Shown in pieces: positions 1-13,611 of a stretch of DNA of 64,000 nucleotides. How positions within the stretch are numbered: position 1 is the stretch's first letter; the number at the start of each line of letters is the position of its first letter. The DNA is from Trematomus loennbergii (Eukaryota; Chordata; Actinopteri; Perciformes; Nototheniidae), in NCBI GenBank assembly GCA_012861695.1, contig JAAOOA010000346.1, positions 311,001-375,000 on the forward strand, given 5' to 3'. Position numbers and translations under genes: made by a program. A model generated the notes under the pieces. It ran no database searches. It was not told the origin of the DNA and was given only the letters and a program-made list of their open reading frames with translations.

Positions 1-692
1 CATCCTCTCAGACTGTACACATGTTTTACTAACCATTTGAGGGCACTATTTGGCACCTGCATCAGCTTTAATCATGGTAAAGCTGGCAGCCTCATGTTTT
101 ATTAATAGAGCAAGACGTACAGAGATGAAACTGCTTCGCCTGCATTTGCCTTGGTTGCATTTGCCTGCAGTCACATTTTGTTAACCGTCGTGTCAGTGTT
201 CATTTTTAAAGGGCTTGCTGCCAATTTGGCCTCAACACGAGATAATGATGAGGATTTGGAAGTATAGCATCATAGCAGGGGTAAAGAAAAATGGTCACCA
301 CCACAGGGGTAATTTGCTGCTTTTATATGTGTGGTACAGTAAGAGTGAGATACCCTCCCCTCCTCATAAACGGGTCCATGATTTACTACACAGTGCTTGA
401 CATCACAGGCGGTGAATTAACTCCCTCTTATGCACTCACTCACAAATCAGACTCACAGATAACCTCTACCCTGGTTGTCTGAGCAATTGGGAGTCAATTG
501 AGCATAACGTACTACAACCATACCCAATAGTGCTTCACTTTGAAATGTCATTCGGTCACCAGGCATTTGACTAAAGCCTTATCATGAACACCTATAAATG
601 CCAAAGCAAATTGGATGTGCGGCTGGTGGGGGGGGTGGGATCAGTGCTCAGGGGCAATAAGCTTGGCAGCATGTGTGGTCAGTCGAAAGAAG

Positions 693-869
<177 letters not shown>

Positions 870-2120
870 CTGCACCATGGGACTATCTCCTTTTTTTATA
901 ATGAGGGAGTATGAGCGATGAGGATTGCATCAGGTTGTTCTCTTTTTTTCTGTCTCTTCTTCACTTAGTTCCTCACACGCACTCCCCAGGTTGCAAAAAT
1001 ATCATTAACTGAAAGTTCGGATTCACAACCCCAGGGTTAGCTTTAATGAGGCCTGACATTAACTAAAGTCGGGGTCAGAAAAGGAAAAGTGGCTTCAAAT
1101 AGACACCTCATGCGAGTGATAAGCCACTCTTTTAAATGGCACACTTCGTGATGCTCATTCGGAACAGATCCGGTCCAAAGAACAACTAAAAAACATGCAA
1201 CACAGGCAGCGAAAGGTTCCTTTAGTTCACAGAAATAAGTGTGTATTACTAAACATTCACACAACACTTTGTCACCTCAAACAGTGGAAATTCTCAACAC
1301 TTCACCTTTTTTCTTGAAGCCTCCACCCTCAGTTTGCTAAGATAACGCGGCCTGCTCTTCAGTCCAGTGCACTGTGAGTGAGGTGAGGCATGGCCCTGGA
1401 CTGCAGCCAAATGACTTAAAACTAATCATACGGTGATGGTTTGACAGTGTTATGTGGAAATATGGCAGTCATTTCCTCGTCAAGAAAATGCGTGGTCCTA
1501 TAGCTATTTCGTTTGGTGACAAATTCTTTGTTAATGGTCACGTGAACATTACAATGTTGCATAATAGCGAACACTTTGGCTGCTCAGCTCTAAAGATGGC
1601 AACGTTCTTTCTGAAGTTAGACATGTTGTCCCTGGCGAGCACACTTTTGCTAAACCTGCCATTCAAGAGCAGTGGTTGAATTGCACAAATCTCTCCTCCT
1701 TGAGAGCAATCCAGGCTTTCAATGGTGGTTCATTTCAACTGTAGGAATATTTTAACTGACAATGGATAAGTCAAAATATGTTTTGTTATCCTAACAAAAG
1801 AATGACTGCTGCCACCACTGCACTAACAATAAAACAGACCACCCATGCAACCAACGTTAGGTAGCTGAGTATCTTTTATCGCCCTTTACCTTCCAAACAA
1901 CATCATCATTGACCCATAAAGATGGAAAGTACAGATAACTGTCATCTTGGCTCCAATATAAGAAGAATAGATTATTGTTCAAGCATTGCCAAAGTACAGC
2001 TCTGGCAGAGACTTAGCTTAGCTTTACACTTTTTGACACATTTTTAAAGGCTTGTGCGGTATAGCTTAACTGTAACTGTATAGCTTAACTGCTATAACAG
2101 TTAATTGTATTGATATCTAT

Positions 2121-2735
2121 CAAATCAAATCAAATCAAATCAAGTTTTATTTATAAAGCACATTTAAAAGCGATTTTTGGTCGAGCCAAAGTGCTGTACA
2201 TGTAATAAAAACAATTACTACAATCACAATAAAAGACAATAAATTACAACAGATATAAAAAATAAAAATAAAACACAAGGAAAAGTCAGGGTCGTGCTCC
2301 GCTCTAACTAGAAGGCCAGGAGAAGAAGTGTGTTTTTAGTGTAGATTTAAAAACCCCTAGGGTTTGGGCCGACCTCACATGGAGGGGCAGAGTGTTCCAG
2401 AGCCTGGGCCAGCTGCTGCGAAGGCTCGGTGCCCTCGGGTTTTGAGCCTGGTCTTGGGCACTACCAGCAGCAGCTGGTCAGCAGACCTTAAAGCTCTGGG
2501 GGGTGTAGCGCTGGAGGAGTTCAGCTATATAGGCCGGAGCCAGCCCATTTAGTGCTTTGAAAACAAATAAAAGGATTTTAAAATCAATTCTGAACCGAAC
2601 TGGAAGCCAGTGTAGTGAGGCCAGAATTGGGGTGATGTGGTCACGCTTTTTGTGGCCAGTCAGCAAACGTGCAGCTGCGTTTTGGACTAGCTGCAGGCGT
2701 TTAATTGATCTATGAATTTGCAGTTTGTGCATTTA
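2121..2735 (-). mobile_element. 5'-truncated LINE fragment (L2/CR1-like), minus strand
   Basis: Read on the minus strand, 2478-2732 encodes 84 residues including LQLVQNAAARLLTGHKKRD and HITPILASLHWLPVRFRID. This is the C-terminal part of the reverse transcriptase shared by fish L2/CR1/Rex1-type LINEs. The 3' end runs to 2121, with an AT-rich 3' region and a terminal pentanucleotide array (ATTTG on the minus strand, seen as CAAAT at 2121-2145). Only a small C-terminal piece of the ORF remains, so it is a dead 5'-truncated copy. The exact clade cannot be fixed by eye. Confidence 0.8.
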
Positions 2736-3691
2736 AGTCTGCAAGAACTATATTTAGCTAGACATCATGTTTATTGATTATTAGCACCAATATGTCTATG
2801 AACAACCTTGTTGAACCAACAATGAAGGCAATTTCGGATTCAAGTTGAAGCTATTTAAGAATCCCAGGTGGTTTTCATTGCTCAAAGTGCGCCAGAGAGT
2901 TGAATGTTTTCTTTGATTTTTATTTGTCCTAATGGAGGGGAGACAAAATAATTCACTGAGCCACAAATAGCTTAGATGAGTGGCTTAAAAATAGCATTTT
3001 ATGATATTGAATTTGTCCCTGTATGATGACAACACAGGGTAAATCACAACAAGGTGCTTTAACACTCGTATTGGAAGTGTGGGAGAGGTCCTTGTAAACA
3101 GCACTGGCCTACTTTCCCAGACCTTACAATTGAATTCTGATCCTTATTCACTTCAATATAACACCTTGTGAGTTTCAGCCAAGGGAGAGAATAAGACTGT
3201 GCGTTCCTGTAAGAAACATCAGAACAATGCTGTCTGACACTCCATTAGCTTCCCTGATGAAATTATCAGTAGAGATTCAGTGACACGGACCGAGACGCCT
3301 TTCAATCTGCATCCTTACAGCCCCAACACGAGAACACTCGCATGCTACGATCGTACCCTTTCTTCATTTGATATTGTGGTAATTGATTTTAGCCTGAAGG
3401 AGCGTTATTGCCGAGGCACTGTAAGGTCAAGTGACGCATGGGGACGGTTGTATGTACGGAGAGAAAGGCAGACAGCACTCAGACGACCACGTCTGCTTTG
3501 AGCTAAAGGAGAAGGTGACCTGATTTTATATACAGCAGACGCCTGATCTATCTACCCATGACCGCTGTCCGCCATGTGCACTGATCCCATCTCGCTGCAT
3601 TGAAAAGCAAAACTGTGGGTAAACTCCACTGTGGGTATCACTGCTATGTTGTACATGTATTATCTTTTATCACACGACAACTATTGCACAC

Positions 3692-4578
3692 GGTTCTAGA
3701 CCAATTTTACTGGGGGGGGGGGGGGGGCAAGGCTCGGGCCAGTTATTTCATGAGAGGGGCACAATAAAGCGGGTTAAAAAGACAAAGACAGTATAAAGTA
3801 ATTGTGTAAAATAAACATAAAATACAGTAAAGGTATTTGTTTTAGTACATTTAAGTTACAGTCCTTTGTTCAGTAGTTTTTTTCATTTAGAGTATTTGTT
3901 TTAGTAACTTTAAAGGGGACCTATCATGCAAAATGCACTTTTGTACGTCTTTTATACATGAATATGTGTCCCTGGTGTTCCAGGGAACTCCCAAGTGTCA
4001 GAAAACACAACCTCTATTTTCCTCCATACCCAAATCTCTAAAAAAAGGAGCTGCAACGGATCTGATAAAAACTGATCCAGATTTGAACACTGTCCTGACG
4101 TCAGGACAGTGGCGCTACGGCTATTGGGCCAACTCCACCAATCAGGAGGACACAGCCACGGCCATTGCCGTTCGAAAGCGCTGGAGACGCTGTAGTACAT
4201 ATGCCAAGCCACTAGATGGTGCTGTTGCTCACAGAATCAACCCTTGCTAAAACAGAGCTAACATTTTTCAAATTGAGCAAAATGAGGCATGGCTAAAATG
4301 CTTGTTTGGTATTTTGAAAAAAAAAAAGTATAAATATGCCTTATATAGGTATGGTCCTACACTATATTATTCAAATATAGCATGATAGGTCCACTTTAAG
4401 TGATAAATTAATAAAAAAACATATACAGTATTTGCTTTTATAATGAACAGTTTAATCTCCACTGTACATCCGGGTCTCTGATTTGATTTAGTTCCAATAA
4501 ATCGTAATATTATAACCTTTTTTTTTGGAGGGGGGCCACACGGGGGTCCCTGGTCAGTGTCACTGCCCCCCTAGAACC
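3692..4578. mobile_element. Possible old DNA element enclosing a younger MITE
   Basis: GGTTCTAG at 3692-3699 and CTAGAACC at 4571-4578 are inverted, and both ends have G-rich/C-rich tracts just inside (a 16-G run at 3712-3727; GCCCCCC near 4565). The younger TTAA MITE at 3910-4399 lies inside. No target duplication could be confirmed, so this is a weak call. Confidence 0.35.
3910..4399 (+). mobile_element. TTAA-flanked MITE, family I, copy A
   Basis: It begins TTAAAGGGGACCTATCATGC and ends CATGATAGGTCCACTTTAA, so it has terminal inverted repeats and a TTAA at each end as in piggyBac-type insertions. Three more copies are at 36171-36667, 44089-44549 and (inverted) 59149-59643. Inside is a 24-bp perfect palindrome (4088-4111) centred on the CRE core TGACGTCA, with a CCAATCAGG motif nearby. 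Its apparent 105-residue frame recurs only because the DNA is repeated. Confidence 0.88.
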
Positions 4579-4605
4579 ACTCTTAGGACAGAGACAGTCA
4601 TATTC

Positions 4606-4794
4606 CTATTACATTACATGTTATTGTGAGACGCTTTTATCCAAAGCGACTTACATACTCAATACTGTGGGCAATCCCCACAGGAGCAATTTGGGGTGAA
4701 GTGCCTTGCCCAGGGACACAACGACATGCTGACTGCAGTGGGGTTTGAACCTGATCCGAACACCAACTCACAACCCACTGCACCACACCCCCTA
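4606..4794 (-). mobile_element. tRNA-derived SINE, minus strand
   Basis: Read on the minus strand it has an A-box-like TGGTGCAGTGG (4775-4785) and a B-box-like GGTTCAAACCC (4741-4751), followed by the CCTGGGCAAGGCACTTCACCCC body and a TGTAATG tail. The direct repeat TCATATTC flanks it (4598-4605 and 4795-4802). The same family is at 39290-39490. It sits in an older LINE tail: the sequence after it, through about 4872 (TGTGATATTGGGCTATATCA), resembles a fish LINE 3' end. Confidence 0.85.
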
Positions 4795-6238
4795 TCATAT
4801 TCTGTACAATCTGTAAAGCCCCCTGAGACAAATGTAAATGTGTGATATTGGGCTATATCAATAAACCTCGATAGATGGATTGATCATGAACCATTGGTGT
4901 TCAGATGTGATATTCAGCGGGCTTCTCGCATTGCAGGCACATCATCCTCTTGTGCAAATGTTGTGGGAAGTTTTCAAAGGCTTGTGAGCTTTAGAGAGAG
5001 GGAACAGTGCAGCCTTTGATCTGTGTTGCTGTCTGTGGTGAAGATGTACAGGCGATGGCACAACACTCAACCAACACTAGCTCCAGCCGCCCTCCACCCC
5101 ACTTTCATCCCCACAGCCCCCCCCCTCCCTAGCCCTGTCTGGGCACAATGGAAACAAAGGACTAAGGGTGCTATAGTGACAGAAGATCTATCCTCTCACT
5201 GGCAGGGCCCGGGAGCCCCTGTTCTCTCGTAAATCACCTGCCTAACAATGAGCCTTAGTTACCCCCTTCCCTCCTCCATCTTCCCTTGCTTGTTCCCTCG
5301 CTGTGCCATCAGAAACATTCTCTCCGCCCATAAACACCCTAATTACCTTGGTGTGAAAGTGCCTCCTTTGTTTATCTTTGTATACCACACTGTTCCCGTA
5401 CCCTCCCACACCACTTTCCCCTTATATTGCAGCCTCCAGATAAGTCACATTTCATTTTAATAATGTTGTTGTTGTTCATTTTTCTTTATGGAGCAACTCA
5501 TCATGCTTGCTATCAGATTAAAGCTTCCTCAGTGCTCTGGATATTAGGCATGTAAAGGGCAGAATCTACAAACATCCCTCCAAGTTTTTGCAGCAATATG
5601 TGTTTTCCTCCTGAAGTTACCTTTCACAAAAATGGACACATTGGGATACAATTTATTACAACGTTTATGGCTGGATGTCGTTATTTGTGCATCCAGCTGA
5701 GATTTTTTACGATTATCATTTCCGGGTCAATACCCTCCCTTTCTCAACTTCACTGTTTGTTGATCTATGTTCCAATGTTGTCCCTCCTTTGCTTTATTTC
5801 CCTCAGCAACGCTTTCGTTGTTCCTGTGGTTTGATTCAGTCATTTTATTTTATGTGACACAATTTGCCAATTTTCACACCACTTCCTCTCAGTCATTACT
5901 CGATCTGAAACACAAAGATGTCTACATGTAATGCTACAACCAACACAGCTTAGTCTTTAAAATAATATAATTAATTAATATTTAATATGTAATAATACTA
6001 TTTCAGACTATCTTTAGCATCAAAAGTAATCCTGTTTTCTGACATCGTTAAAATTACTGAACATTTCTGTTCAAATTGTTCATGTTTCCAACTTTACGTC
6101 ACCTTAACCTAAAGAAATATTTACTAGTTTTTACTACTCATTACGAGGTTTCATTTCTGTAATTTATGAGTGGTTCGGTCAAACAGTATATTCTTCCTCT
6201 GTTTGTTCCCTCTACATAATTTGCAGACGCCAAAGAAG

Positions 6239-6913
6239 TTAAAGGTCCCATGTCATGCTTTTCTGGTTATACCCGTCCCCTTGTGTGTTATGAAGGTTTT
6301 TATGCATGTAAACGGTCTGCAGGTCACAAACCCTCAAAGTACACCCTGTAGCGAGTAAAACTCTAACACAGAAAAGACCTGTCTATGCTGCCCCAGAACG
6401 CCTCGTTGGAGATTTCTCTTATTCCATTGTTTACTTCTTGGTTCTGTGACGTACGGGTATAGTGACGTTACGTTACGTCCGCGGAGCCGTTACGTTTGGA
6501 CCAATCTGCGGACTTCTTCACACACACACACTCGGCGGGACGTTGCGAGGCTCGCTGCTGCGAGGAGCGGACACTGTGAGCTGGCTCACTGGTGTGGGGT
6601 CGGCGAGACAGCGAGACACCGCACTCAGCCTGGGCACACACACAAACTCCCAGCCAGGCTGCGGGTGTGTGTGTGTGTTTCGGGCTAGGTTTCGCTGTGT
6701 CTCGCTGTCTCGCAGACGGCCACTGGGCTCACAGGGAGGGGGGGGAAGGACTCCAACAAGCCGTTTAGGACAAAGAGTGAATACACATACTATACAGAGA
6801 TGCTGTATGAGAAACCAATGTGAGTTTGGAAAATTGACAAACTAAATGTATTTTAGTAGACCTCAACAATGGAATTATGATCAGTAGAAATGGCCATGAC
6901 ATGGGACCTTTAA
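6239..6913 (+). mobile_element. TTAA-flanked MITE, family III
   Basis: The ends are a perfect 19-bp inverted repeat, TTAAAGGTCCCATGTCATG at 6239-6257 and its complement at 6895-6913, with TTAA outermost. The 675-bp interior is CpG-rich (6450-6560) and holds short CA/GT runs. The 127- and 80-residue frames inside show no protein similarity. Confidence 0.88.
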
Positions 6914-8477
6914 ACAAAGTATTTCATTATGCAAATATTTGCCAAAAGGAGTCCAAAAGTCCAATAGATAAACACATTTTTGCTTCTTAATTTCTACCTG
7001 TCTCACAATTGATTGCATACCTTGAACCCTAGTTCAAACGAAAAGATGGATGAATGGTTTTACAAACACGTTTGGCTCAGTGGTTTAGTTCTTGTTTCCT
7101 TTGAACAGCACGTCCACCTCTAAAGGACTCTAAATACAATGCAATTTTTTCATAAATCTATTATTGTGTATGTGTTAAACATTTACAGGGTGCTTCCTCC
7201 CAGCACTTTGGATAAACGTGAGCAAAGCCTTCCATTTATGTTCCAGAGGATCTTTTATTCAGTCCACTTCAACATCAGGAGGTGAAGTTGGAGGCTATGA
7301 CCCATAAATCACACTGCTAACTACCCAAGATAGGGAGTAAAAGTGCAAGGGGCTGGCATGGAGGGACAGGAGTTGTTACTCAACGTTGGGGTTGCGCACA
7401 TTTCCCTTGTTCAGACAAACTGGGAGAAAGAGGTTTGAAGGGGAGGCAGCAGAAAAGCCTTTTGTACCGAGGGCTATTTATATTCCTCTGTGGCGGCTCA
7501 TCCTTAAAATCAGCCCCAACGCTGCTGGACTCAATGTTTGTGGTGCACCTCGCTGCCATTTGATCAAAACCCATTAAGCTATTATGTTCACTAAAAGCAC
7601 TGAGAGAGGTTTCTGAACACTACTCCCATTTCCTTTACCAGACATCCTCTTTGTGTCCTCGCATATGAACAGACAGGCACAGTAACTCAGTCTGAAACAC
7701 TCTGGAACATATCTACTTTAAGACGAGCGTGGTGGTGCTTGAAAATACTTGTGCACTCAAGAGTTGGGTTTTAAATTGTGGCCCATGTGTTTAAAATAAA
7801 ACCCCAGTGCCACCTGAGGAATGTGACCTTCCTCCATGTCCAGCAGGGAAACTAAACAAGGTCTGACGCTGACCCCCCTTTCAAAAAGTAAATCGAAAAC
7901 AGTCTTAGAAGTTGGAGGTGTTCTTCAAAGCCTTGATTTAATTATCCTCATGAGTTTAACATACTGGTGCGACAAGTTTACTACTTGACTTACAAGCATA
8001 TAAACGCTCATCAAATGAGGAACAGAAGCGAGGCATTGTTTGTCGGAGGTATGCAGGAGTACATTCCCACTTTATTGTACAGGACATTCCTTGAGACTAC
8101 ACATATGTTTAGAGCAAAAGTGGCGTACTGTAGAGCTGAACATTTTCTTTTCATTTTCACCCAGTGTTCTTTAATACTATAACCTGAGTATTGGTCTGTT
8201 GCCAAGCAAATCAAATAGTTTCAGCTAGGCTCTCTACAGCCCAAACTGCACAACGGTGTCTCTTACATTATTGTCACTTAGCACATGTTAACTGCCTTAA
8301 GAACAAAAGTTGATTAAAAACAAAAACTAATTATTATTATTTGTGAAAAGGGTTTGGATGCAAGACTTTCACTCACAATTCATGGATAGCACAAACTATG
8401 CGTATAAAAGCACATCAATCAACTTAAAACAAATGCAAAAACGAAATAGTCATTGCATTTAGAATCACCTTAAGTTC

Positions 8478-8856
8478 TTAAAAGGGCCCGATTCTGCTCA
8501 TTTTCAGGTTCATTCTATATGTAGTGTCTTACTCTGACATGTCTCCATGCTTTAATGTTGAAAAAGCTCTTTATTTGTCTCATACTGCCTGTGCTGCAGC
8601 ACCTTTTTCACCCTCTGTCTGAAACCAGAGCCTAGTCTGCTCTAATTGGTTGCAGGCCGACTGTTTTGATTGGTTAACCGCTTAGAGATGTCCCGCCCCT
8701 TAGACTATCACGTACAATGTGTTGAAACGCTATCCAATAGAAGTTTCCTCTGTAGGGAACACAGGATTTTAGCCTTTGCAGACCATTGACATGCACCAAA
8801 ACCTATATGACACACTATAAGGAAGAACCCCAAAAGCATATAGGGCCTATGTTTAA
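8478..8856 (+). mobile_element. TTAA-flanked MITE, family IV (degenerate)
   Basis: It starts TTAAAAGGGCCCGATTCTGC and ends with AGCATATAGGGCC...TTTAA, an imperfect inverted repeat with TTAA at both ends. The GCTCATTTTCAGGTTCA start matches a MITE type I associate with teleosts. No coding content. Confidence 0.7.
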
Positions 8857-11800
8857 TTTGATGTTAACTGGAGGAAACCTCTTGATATCGATGGTTCCAG
8901 TAAATCCCACTCTTCCACCTGTGTGCATCAGAGAGATTATCAGTGTGTGATTTTAAAACAGCAAGAGTAGGTACGATACCCTCCAATAACAGCAGTTCAG
9001 TCAGACACATCCTCCCATTGACTTTGCACTCTCTGCATTGCCTCAGGCTGAAAACGATCCACTGCTGGACACCGAACATCACAGTCTGGAATTTGCAAAC
9101 CTTTGCTATTTTGTGTGCTGGAGTTACAGACACTCTTTTAAAAAAGTTTGATAGGGTTTGTATGAGAACTGTCTCCCTTGGAGTGTCTGAGAGTGAGAGT
9201 CTCGTTGTGTGGAGGAGGGTGATGGTTATAGTGTAGGAATGTGTGAAAAGATAGTGAAAAGATGAATGCTCTCGACTGTCCTCTTACTCCAAGTGCTTTA
9301 GTCAAGCTGATTATCCTCTGCCGCATCATTTGGCAGATACACCAGATACACATTCATTGGGGAAAAAACATTCCATAGCTGAATCCCGATCAAAACCACA
9401 GCTGATCCTCGCCACTTTTATCTATTACTTTCCAAAGAACCTTACACAACTAACACACTTCCTCAGAAACTGATTGTCGGATGCAACGGCTGCCAAACCT
9501 GCCAAGAAACTTTGGATGATGAGCCAACATGTAAACACATTTTTGAGGCATATGAAAACTTGAGTTTTACCTCAAAAAGGAGATACAATTTAGCCAAATA
9601 GCTGTTCCATCTGTTCATGAGACATCTCAAGAGTTTTTCTTGTGAAACGTGTTGAAAGCTGGGCATTAGGCCAGGGAACAACTGAACAATAAAACTCTGG
9701 CACAAGTCCAAACGGTATGTTGTTACACTAAAGGTGATACTTTGCTGCGTGTCAGGCTTCACTTTACAGATTCTGTTGTTCCTCATTCAGTCTCTCAATT
9801 GCTAATGACAAAGTAAAAAAAACTAGGAAATCCAGTTATAACTAAATAAAAAACTGATGCTGCCATTACAGTATTGTGCCATTACAGCAGAAAATACAAA
9901 AAAGTATTTAAAAGCAGTTTTATTAAGTGAAAATGGCCTTCTTTGCCCCCAATAGCTTGGACTGTAATCCACTGCATCGCTGAGTAGCCATTTTTTAAAG
10001 GGAAAATAAAACATGATAGTATGAGTGAATAGATAAGGGGCATTTTTGCAAGCTGTGCCATTGTTAGAATAAACATTCAGCCTGTAGCAGAGCACATTCT
10101 GGTCCTGCAGTCAGTATTATCTTTAGAAAAGAAACTTTAACGCATTACTTTTGCAGATCTGCTTTGAGTTTAGTGGAATATTTGGTTGAACCTACTCACC
10201 TCTTCATTAAAGTTTGGCGGTGAAGTAAGGTGACTTCAATTTATGTATTCTTGGCAGAGTGGAAAAGCTTTTGAAGTATTCAAAATGAGATGTCTCTTTT
10301 GAAAAGGAAGACTATAAAAACATTTTTCTTCCATAATGAAATGCCGTATATGTTTTCAATTCATCAGCCGCTCCTGACTTCACTCTACTTCTGTGTCTGC
10401 TTTTGCTCCTCTGTCTCTCTATGTGTGTTTTTCTATTCATCTGGCATCTTGAACATAAGTGGAAAACATGATTTTAACAGATGCAGCTACATTGGAGGTG
10501 TCTGGCTGTCAAAGAACGCCTTGTAACTGAACATTAACCTTTCTACCATCTGCTTCACGACGTTCAGCCCGACAGAGTAAAGCTGAATTCACGAGCTTTG
10601 ATTATAACTCCAGGATTATTCATACACCTCTCTGCATTTATTTTACAAGCCCAGGCGTGGGTTGGCTACACTCAAGAGATTACAGCTTTTTGTCTACAAG
10701 TAGGTATTCGTGGAATCGCTATGTGTCACCAACCTGTGATGATGAACACTTTCCAGGAATAATATTTGTATTTTTTGGTTTTTCATCTGCCTTTGTACTT
10801 TAGTTGAAGTGGTTCTTACCTATCTGTGTAGGAAAATATGTCTATGTGCATATTGCAGCATGGTTTTAGTGAAAGGTGGTCTTGGGGTTGGTCCCCATCA
10901 TGCATGTGGGAAGTAGTGAGCATACAAATGATGTATATCGCACTATAATACTGCAGGAGTTGTTTGACAGTTTTTCAACCAATGTGTTGATATCATTTCA
11001 GAATCAGAAATACATGTTTTGTCCCACATTGGGAGAAGAACAGTGTAACAGCAAGGGGACAGTGCAAGTAGAATTAAGATCTATTTAATGCATGCTTTCG
11101 CACTTTGATGTTTTAATATTTGTGTAGTTTTTGAATGTTCAGTTGTCACGCGTTTGCACCTGTTTGCCACCGTATAAAATATCTTCTCTTTATCATGCTA
11201 CACTAAACAAAGATGAAACAGTACCTGCTAAACATTAGCATATAAGATGATTTTTTAGCTTGGTGACTTGCTATCTTTTCAAACGACCAGCAATACAAAT
11301 ACAACAATGTAAGGACTTTTGGCTTTAAGCACAGCATCACAGAGCTGCTAATGTCTTGGTCATATCTAAATGACATGGGAATGTTCCAAATGTTCCTAAA
11401 AACAATAAGCACAAGTTAAAATGATAAATTGAACAAAGGCTAGACACTTATGCAGAGGAAATAAAGAGTAATGCATCTTTTCTAATCTGCTCCCAGGAGA
11501 TTTCCAAAGCACTTAATGGATTTTGAAACAAGGTTATGAAACTCATTCAGGGCTTAAATGTAATGTGATAACAAATGACATGTAATGTAATGTGATATAG
11601 CAAATCACATAAGAGAAGGAAATGCAGGGCGGTTGTAGTTATAATACGAAAGAAAAAACACTTTTTGCAGGCGATGTTGGTTGAATGTATTCTTAATGGT
11701 ATTGTTGAAATTAAATGCAATGGTGGCCAGGTCTAAAAACAAATGGAGCAGTAACATTCGGGGAGATGAAAAACCAGCGTGAGGAATGCGAAACCTCAGC

Positions 11801-12054
11801 CATTTCCCCTCCGTTAGAGATTTCTCCTTTTCTCTGTTTTCTTTTTTTAAGTCCAGTCATTCTTTTTTTCCTTTCCTCTGTGCGTTCAGACGTCTCAAAG
11901 TTGTCCCTAGTTAAGCCTCCATCTACATTACTAGATTAACATTCCTTGTCACAGTCATAGATATTTTCAATGTGAATTCTTTCACGTACGTACCCACCCC
12001 TCCCTTATATCAAGTGCAGTGAGAGGAACGGGACAAAGAGGAGGAGAAAAGGAG

Positions 12055-12055
<1 letters not shown>

Positions 12056-12113
<58 letters not shown>

Positions 12114-12158
12114 GTGTGTGTGTGTGTGTGTGTGTGTTGTGTGTGTGTGTGTGTGTGT

Positions 12159-12238
<80 letters not shown>
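12056..12238. repeat. (GT)n microsatellite
   Basis: About 183 bp of near-pure GT repeats with a few interruptions (TTGTG, GGGTG). All open frames across it are artefacts. Confidence 0.98.
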
Positions 12239-12240
<2 letters not shown>

Positions 12241-13031
12241 GGTGTAGCGTGTAAAAATGTGCCGAGTATTGAGTGCCTTTGCTTCAATAGGGCCAACTTT
12301 TGTTTGTTGTGTGAACCCCTGTCTCCCCCCCCCACCCATTTTCCGTCTTTTTCCTCCTCTCTCCCTGTCTATGCCAACAAGGGGGAGGGGTCGTCAGATT
12401 GACAGACAGACGCAGCTGGAGTGCATACAGGGAGCTGGTCCCACCCTATAAGATGCCAGACATAGACCCAATGAGAGAGAGGAGACCCTGAGGTTTTTGT
12501 TCTCCCTCAAGCTAACTTTTTTTGTTGTTCAGTGAGTGTGTATGCGTGTGTTCAGCTTCTTGGATTCCTGCTTTCCCTAAAGAGAGAGAGGGGGGGGGGT
12601 GGGGGTACCTCTGCCCTCCATCTCTCTCCATTCCATATATTCCTACAGCATCTCTGCTAAAGGGAAAGCTGGCTTCCCTTTTTTCTGTTGTGTCAAACCA
12701 GCCTAAGTTGGCAGTATTGCACCGGATGTAGTGCGATTTTCCTTTCAAAATAAAACACAGCCAAAGCTTTTTGCAGCTCACAATGCTCAATCAATTGAAC
12801 TATAACAACTAAACTTGCCATTTTGTCTCTTGAATGATTATGAATCAAAACTCCTCCTGGTCCATTCAACGCACACACAAATACACTTCTGATATAGCCC
12901 ACATCATTATTTTGCCGTTCTTTGAGAATCACCTTATCTGGCTAAATACTATCGGTACTGAAAAGATTAATGGTAACTCAGATTCTGTTCTTATTTATCC
13001 AAATTCTGGAGCTGGCTTTCACTACTAATAA

Positions 13032-13138
13032 TCTCTGTAAGGAAGTCTGAAGGAAGGGGCAGATTTTTTCCGGTTGTGTATTTTCAAATTCTAGCGCACT
13101 CGAGCTGGTATCTCCAAAATTACATACCCCACCTTTAA
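13032..13138. mobile_element. Truncated TTAA MITE, family II (one end)
   Basis: The sequence CTCTGTAAGGAAGTCTGAAGG through CATACCCCACCTTTAA matches the right end of the full copy at 29340-29730. The other end is missing, so this is a 5'-truncated relic. Confidence 0.8.
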
Positions 13139-13368
13139 GTTGCGGAATATATGATATGAAGATATTCGAAGTATGAAACCTTAGTATCTCATCAAACCAA
13201 TGTCTCCTGTAACAACACAGTCTGTCTACAACTTGATCCATACACAGTTTTCCTATTATCGTTTTATTGTTTGATGGCAGACAGTGGTGGAATGTAGTGA
13301 AGTACATTTAATAAATTAGCCTTTGTACGTACTGTAAGTAAAATAATTAGGTACTTCTCAAATCAGCT

Positions 13369-13441
13369 AATACATAAACATTGGCATACAATTATAGGTT
13401 ACGAATCGTAACCTATAATTGTATGCCAATGTTTATGTATT
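13369..13441. repeat. Near-perfect 73-bp palindrome
   Basis: Two 36-bp arms (13369-13404 and 13406-13441) are exact reverse complements separated by a single A at 13405. The arms run from AATACATAAACATTGG inward to GGTTACGA. Confidence 0.95.
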
Positions 13442-13611
13442 GAACTGATATCGTAACTTACGATATCCAGCAGCATCAAGTAACTGAAATTATCTCCACG
13501 TTTACCAGCTGTGATAAAGACATGAATGCATCAATTAGGCTTCTATAATCCAGTAATATAAAATATATGATTCTGAAATGGGCCATTACGAGTAGTTTTA
13601 ATTTTGGTACA

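Noticed and set aside
2478..2732. Possible host gene on the minus strand
   Set aside because: The 84 residues are the C-terminal part of a LINE reverse transcriptase followed by a LINE 3' end; it is a truncated retroposon.
3933..4250. Recurrent 75-121-residue frame (HEYVSPVFQGTH...) seen at four places, once on the minus strand
   Set aside because: It coincides with the four copies of a TTAA MITE, has broken or shifted frames between copies and no domain similarity.
12340..12520. Possible promoter around CCCTATAAGATGCC
   Set aside because: A single TATA-like string without a following exon, CpG enrichment or splice-compatible ATG is not enough support.
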